Shown piece by piece: positions 61,472 through 64,000 of a stretch of 64,000 nt of DNA. The translations under genes were made by a program, and so were the position numbers. The stretch is from Priapulus caudatus. Its lineage: Eukaryota > Priapulida > Priapulimorpha > Priapulimorphida > Priapulidae. How positions within the stretch are numbered: the first letter of the stretch is position 1; each line of letters begins with the position of its first letter. The DNA lies in NCBI RefSeq assembly GCF_000485595.1, contig NW_014577178.1:57669-121668 (forward strand). Direction: 5' to 3'. The notes beneath the pieces are model-generated. The model saw nothing but the letters and a program-made list of their open reading frames with translations, was not told the DNA's origin and did not search any database.

Positions 61472-64000
61472 ACCATGATTTACTCTGCATTATACATCTC
61501 TGCATATTTAAAACACCTGTCACGGCTATCCGACTACATCCGGACTGTAGCACGTAAACGCCAATCGTCAAACTCTTTTTCTCAGGTATATCTAAGAAAC
61601 TCAAAGGAGGTACATATTGTTGCTAAGTGTGTCTGAAAATAGATTAGATGCGCTTTACCGACTTGCCTGTTCATAACACAAATAAACTTGTAAGTAAGCA
61701 CATACGTTCTACTACGAGCATTCATAAAACTTCAAACCCTTACATTGAGCTTACATTCAGCAGTTTTGCTATTTTTACAGTTATCACATACGATTAAAAG
61801 CTGAATATCGGTGTATCTTCTAACCTTGACCTTCACATAACCTGACAGTCACCATATGTTCTACATTGACATGTCAACAAAATATCTAGAATGCATAGTC
61901 AAGTGTGCAGATTGTGTCCCCAGATGCTACTGTATTGCAGGCCATATGTTGCAGATGCTATTTAACAGCAGACATAGGCCAGTGTACTGTAAACACCTGC
62001 ACCACGTCAGTGCTGAATTGCAGCTGCTTCTGATACAAATCCACAGTACAGATGATAGACAACTATGTGTACTGATGGCCGATGCAAACTGGCAGCAGAA
62101 ATCTGACAATTCACTGAGCAGCTGATTGCGTAACATTTACAAATAATCATTGTTTACATTTCTCCCTACGTTAGAAGAAGCCAGCTCCCATGTAACTGCA
62201 GAGGCTTCTGCATTATATATTACAAGAAAAAATATTTAGTAGGATTAGAAACTCATTTTTATAAAGTTTGTCTAATAGGTTATATGAAATACGTACGCTC
62301 CTTAACGAATGGCTATAGTGCTAAAAGTGCTAGCAGAAGACGTGTGTCAGTGATAAAGAGAGCAGATCGTAGAGTGAGAAGTTATGTTACACATGTAAAG
62401 TTATGACAATAATGTAATTCATTTGACACATATAATACTATTATGGAAATTACGATCGTTTGCTGGCAACTAAAGTGATTATAATTAACAAACATTCTGT
62501 CACAGAAACCCACACAGGGTTTAGTGCAGTACAGAGTAAGGCATTATCTTCAGCGTTTCTAATTAAAATTACTCTAATTAAAATTAAAAGTTTCTAATTA
62601 AAACCAAATATACAAGGGCTAGGGGCGAACCTTAACTGTTGATTTGTATTTGGTTGTGTATGCTAAGCCTGAAGTATAGTCTACAGTATGAACCACGTCC
62701 ATTTAAGGCAGCTGAATAAACGCGTCGAATAGCAATTTCAAGACATTAAATTGAGGATTACTTTAGTTTTTTCTATCCGTTTTCAAATTTTCCCAACCGT
62801 TCTGATACTTACTGGAACTCCTTGCATAACGCCAATTGTATACAGTAAGGCTAACACACCATAGAACACTCGCACATCATTCTTTTCATCAATATGTGCA
62901 CTGGTCTGGTTTTTTTTAAATTTGATTTGTTTACATATGTCAACAAAACTTGCGCAAAATTTTCGCTCTCGGGAGATGCCATCGACCGGTACTCTGTCTC
63001 TACGCTATATTACCTAAGTTGTCTGCATTTCGAGATAGGTACCACTCTATACAAATTTACGTCACGTAACTACAAGCACTTGTTTTGTGGGACTATTTGA
63101 AAATTCCATTCTCGCGAATCTACAGATAGAAGCACGTTTGCTGTTCATTTGCAGTTTCATAGCCTATAACACAACCAACTCTTACAATTTTTGAGCTGAG
63201 GTAATCAGTAATATGTACGCTGACAGGTGAGACTAAATTTGTCTCAATTTACTGATTTATTGATTTAGTTGTGAGATGATCGTTTTAAATTATTTATTTC
63301 GAAATCATTCCTCAAAAACGCATAATCTGGAAAAGTATACCTAAATATAGTCCTACCTAATAGTAATAGCGGATATTACTGATTACACCAACTTGAAAAA
63401 CACTAAGAATTCATGCTGTTATAGCATAGCAAATTGGAATTGAACACGGCGTAACACCTTGGCATATTTGATTATAGCAACAATTACTTTGCAAATGGCA
63501 CATTAATAATAAGTGCAGCCACAGTGCACCTAAGTGACCTAATTCAAACAAAGAGACATCTAGACTAATTCTGTTTAGTGAACTATAGGTGCGATCTAAA
63601 ATATTAGCTTCGCAAGAAATGGCAGTGGAAATCAAAACGAGTAATCAAAATTCAAATCGTGCATGTTTTGGTAAATATAGCTAAGTACGAAGGTTCTAAT
63701 GCATGTTAGCATTACTCTAGACAGTAACTGTTGCTGTTACTCAAGCAATAACGGTAAGTATCGTAAAACTGGGGAAAACACGAGACTGGTCGGAAATTAT
63801 TTTCGAAATCCTGGCTTTAACACAAGATTACCCCAGACCTTGAAAAGATCGCATGTATAATACATGTACTAAATAGAATTAAGAAGAAAAGTTATTATGG
63901 CACTGAAATAAGGAAAACGTTCGTATTAAACTACCGCAACCCGGTAGGACACATTTAAAAAATATCAATATTTATAATTACATTCTCATTTCTACATCCA
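61472..64000. other. No gene recognised
   Basis: AT-rich DNA with short frames such as 61856-62125 (89 codons, Cys-rich, no family recognised). A short direct repeat TTTCTAATTAAAA occurs near 62557 and 62589. No exon of the E-protein-like gene was found here. Confidence 0.45.

Overview
The window is nuclear DNA of a multicellular animal. Coding sequence appears only as short islands with GT/AG splice sites, kilobases apart, inside AT-rich DNA full of microsatellites, minisatellites, hairpin MITEs, a tRNA-derived SINE-like unit, a hAT-type element and a Helitron-like (HINE-type) repeat. There are no bacterial-style gene blocks, operons, rRNAs or CRISPR arrays. The repeat types fit an aquatic invertebrate (a lophotrochozoan such as a mollusc would fit), but the taxon is inference and is not proven here.

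Gene content. One gene on the minus strand can be supported. Four exons with consensus splice sites and matching reading phases lie at 24207-24149, 19388-19319, 3992-3722 and 2186-2119. Exon lengths, phases and short motifs (SYDAR, LSPF, YSSRD.G...Q) resemble the stretch between the first activation domain and the middle of class I bHLH E-proteins (TCF3/TCF4/TCF12). The exon at 3992-3722 starts with ATG, lies next to a CpG-rich block and ends in the same phase as the 19.3 kb exon, so it reads best as an alternative first exon with its own promoter. The activation-domain exons would lie above 24 kb and the bHLH exons left of position 1. Neither was found in the window.

Layout. 1-2.1 kb: microsatellite and unannotated DNA. 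2.1-4.3 kb: exon, intron, alternative first exon and promoter. 4.3-16 kb: intron-like DNA with microsatellites. 16.3-17.4 kb: a hairpin element and a dense ATCCCTGAT repeat field. 19.3-19.7 kb: exon and a tiny palindromic element. 20.6-47.4 kb: a mosaic in which blocks (called A, B', C, D, F, E below) occur two or three times. A1 (20647-25843) and A2 (32695-37848) are almost identical and both carry the 59-nt exon. The third set of blocks (about 37.85-47.2 kb) is full of single-base insertions, as in unpolished long reads. 47.4-64 kb: clean, mostly single-copy DNA with a long palindrome, a second copy of D, a complete hAT-like element and two TA-flanked MITEs.

Most notable observation. A family of 30-38 bp near-perfect palindromes with CAAGAGC...GCTCTTG ends is flanked by 7-8 bp direct repeats at three sites. 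At one site the near-identical A2 copy preserves the empty target with a single copy of the 7-bp repeat. This indicates recent insertion of an exceptionally small element. The main caution is that the 20.6-47.4 kb mosaic may be partly an assembly artefact.
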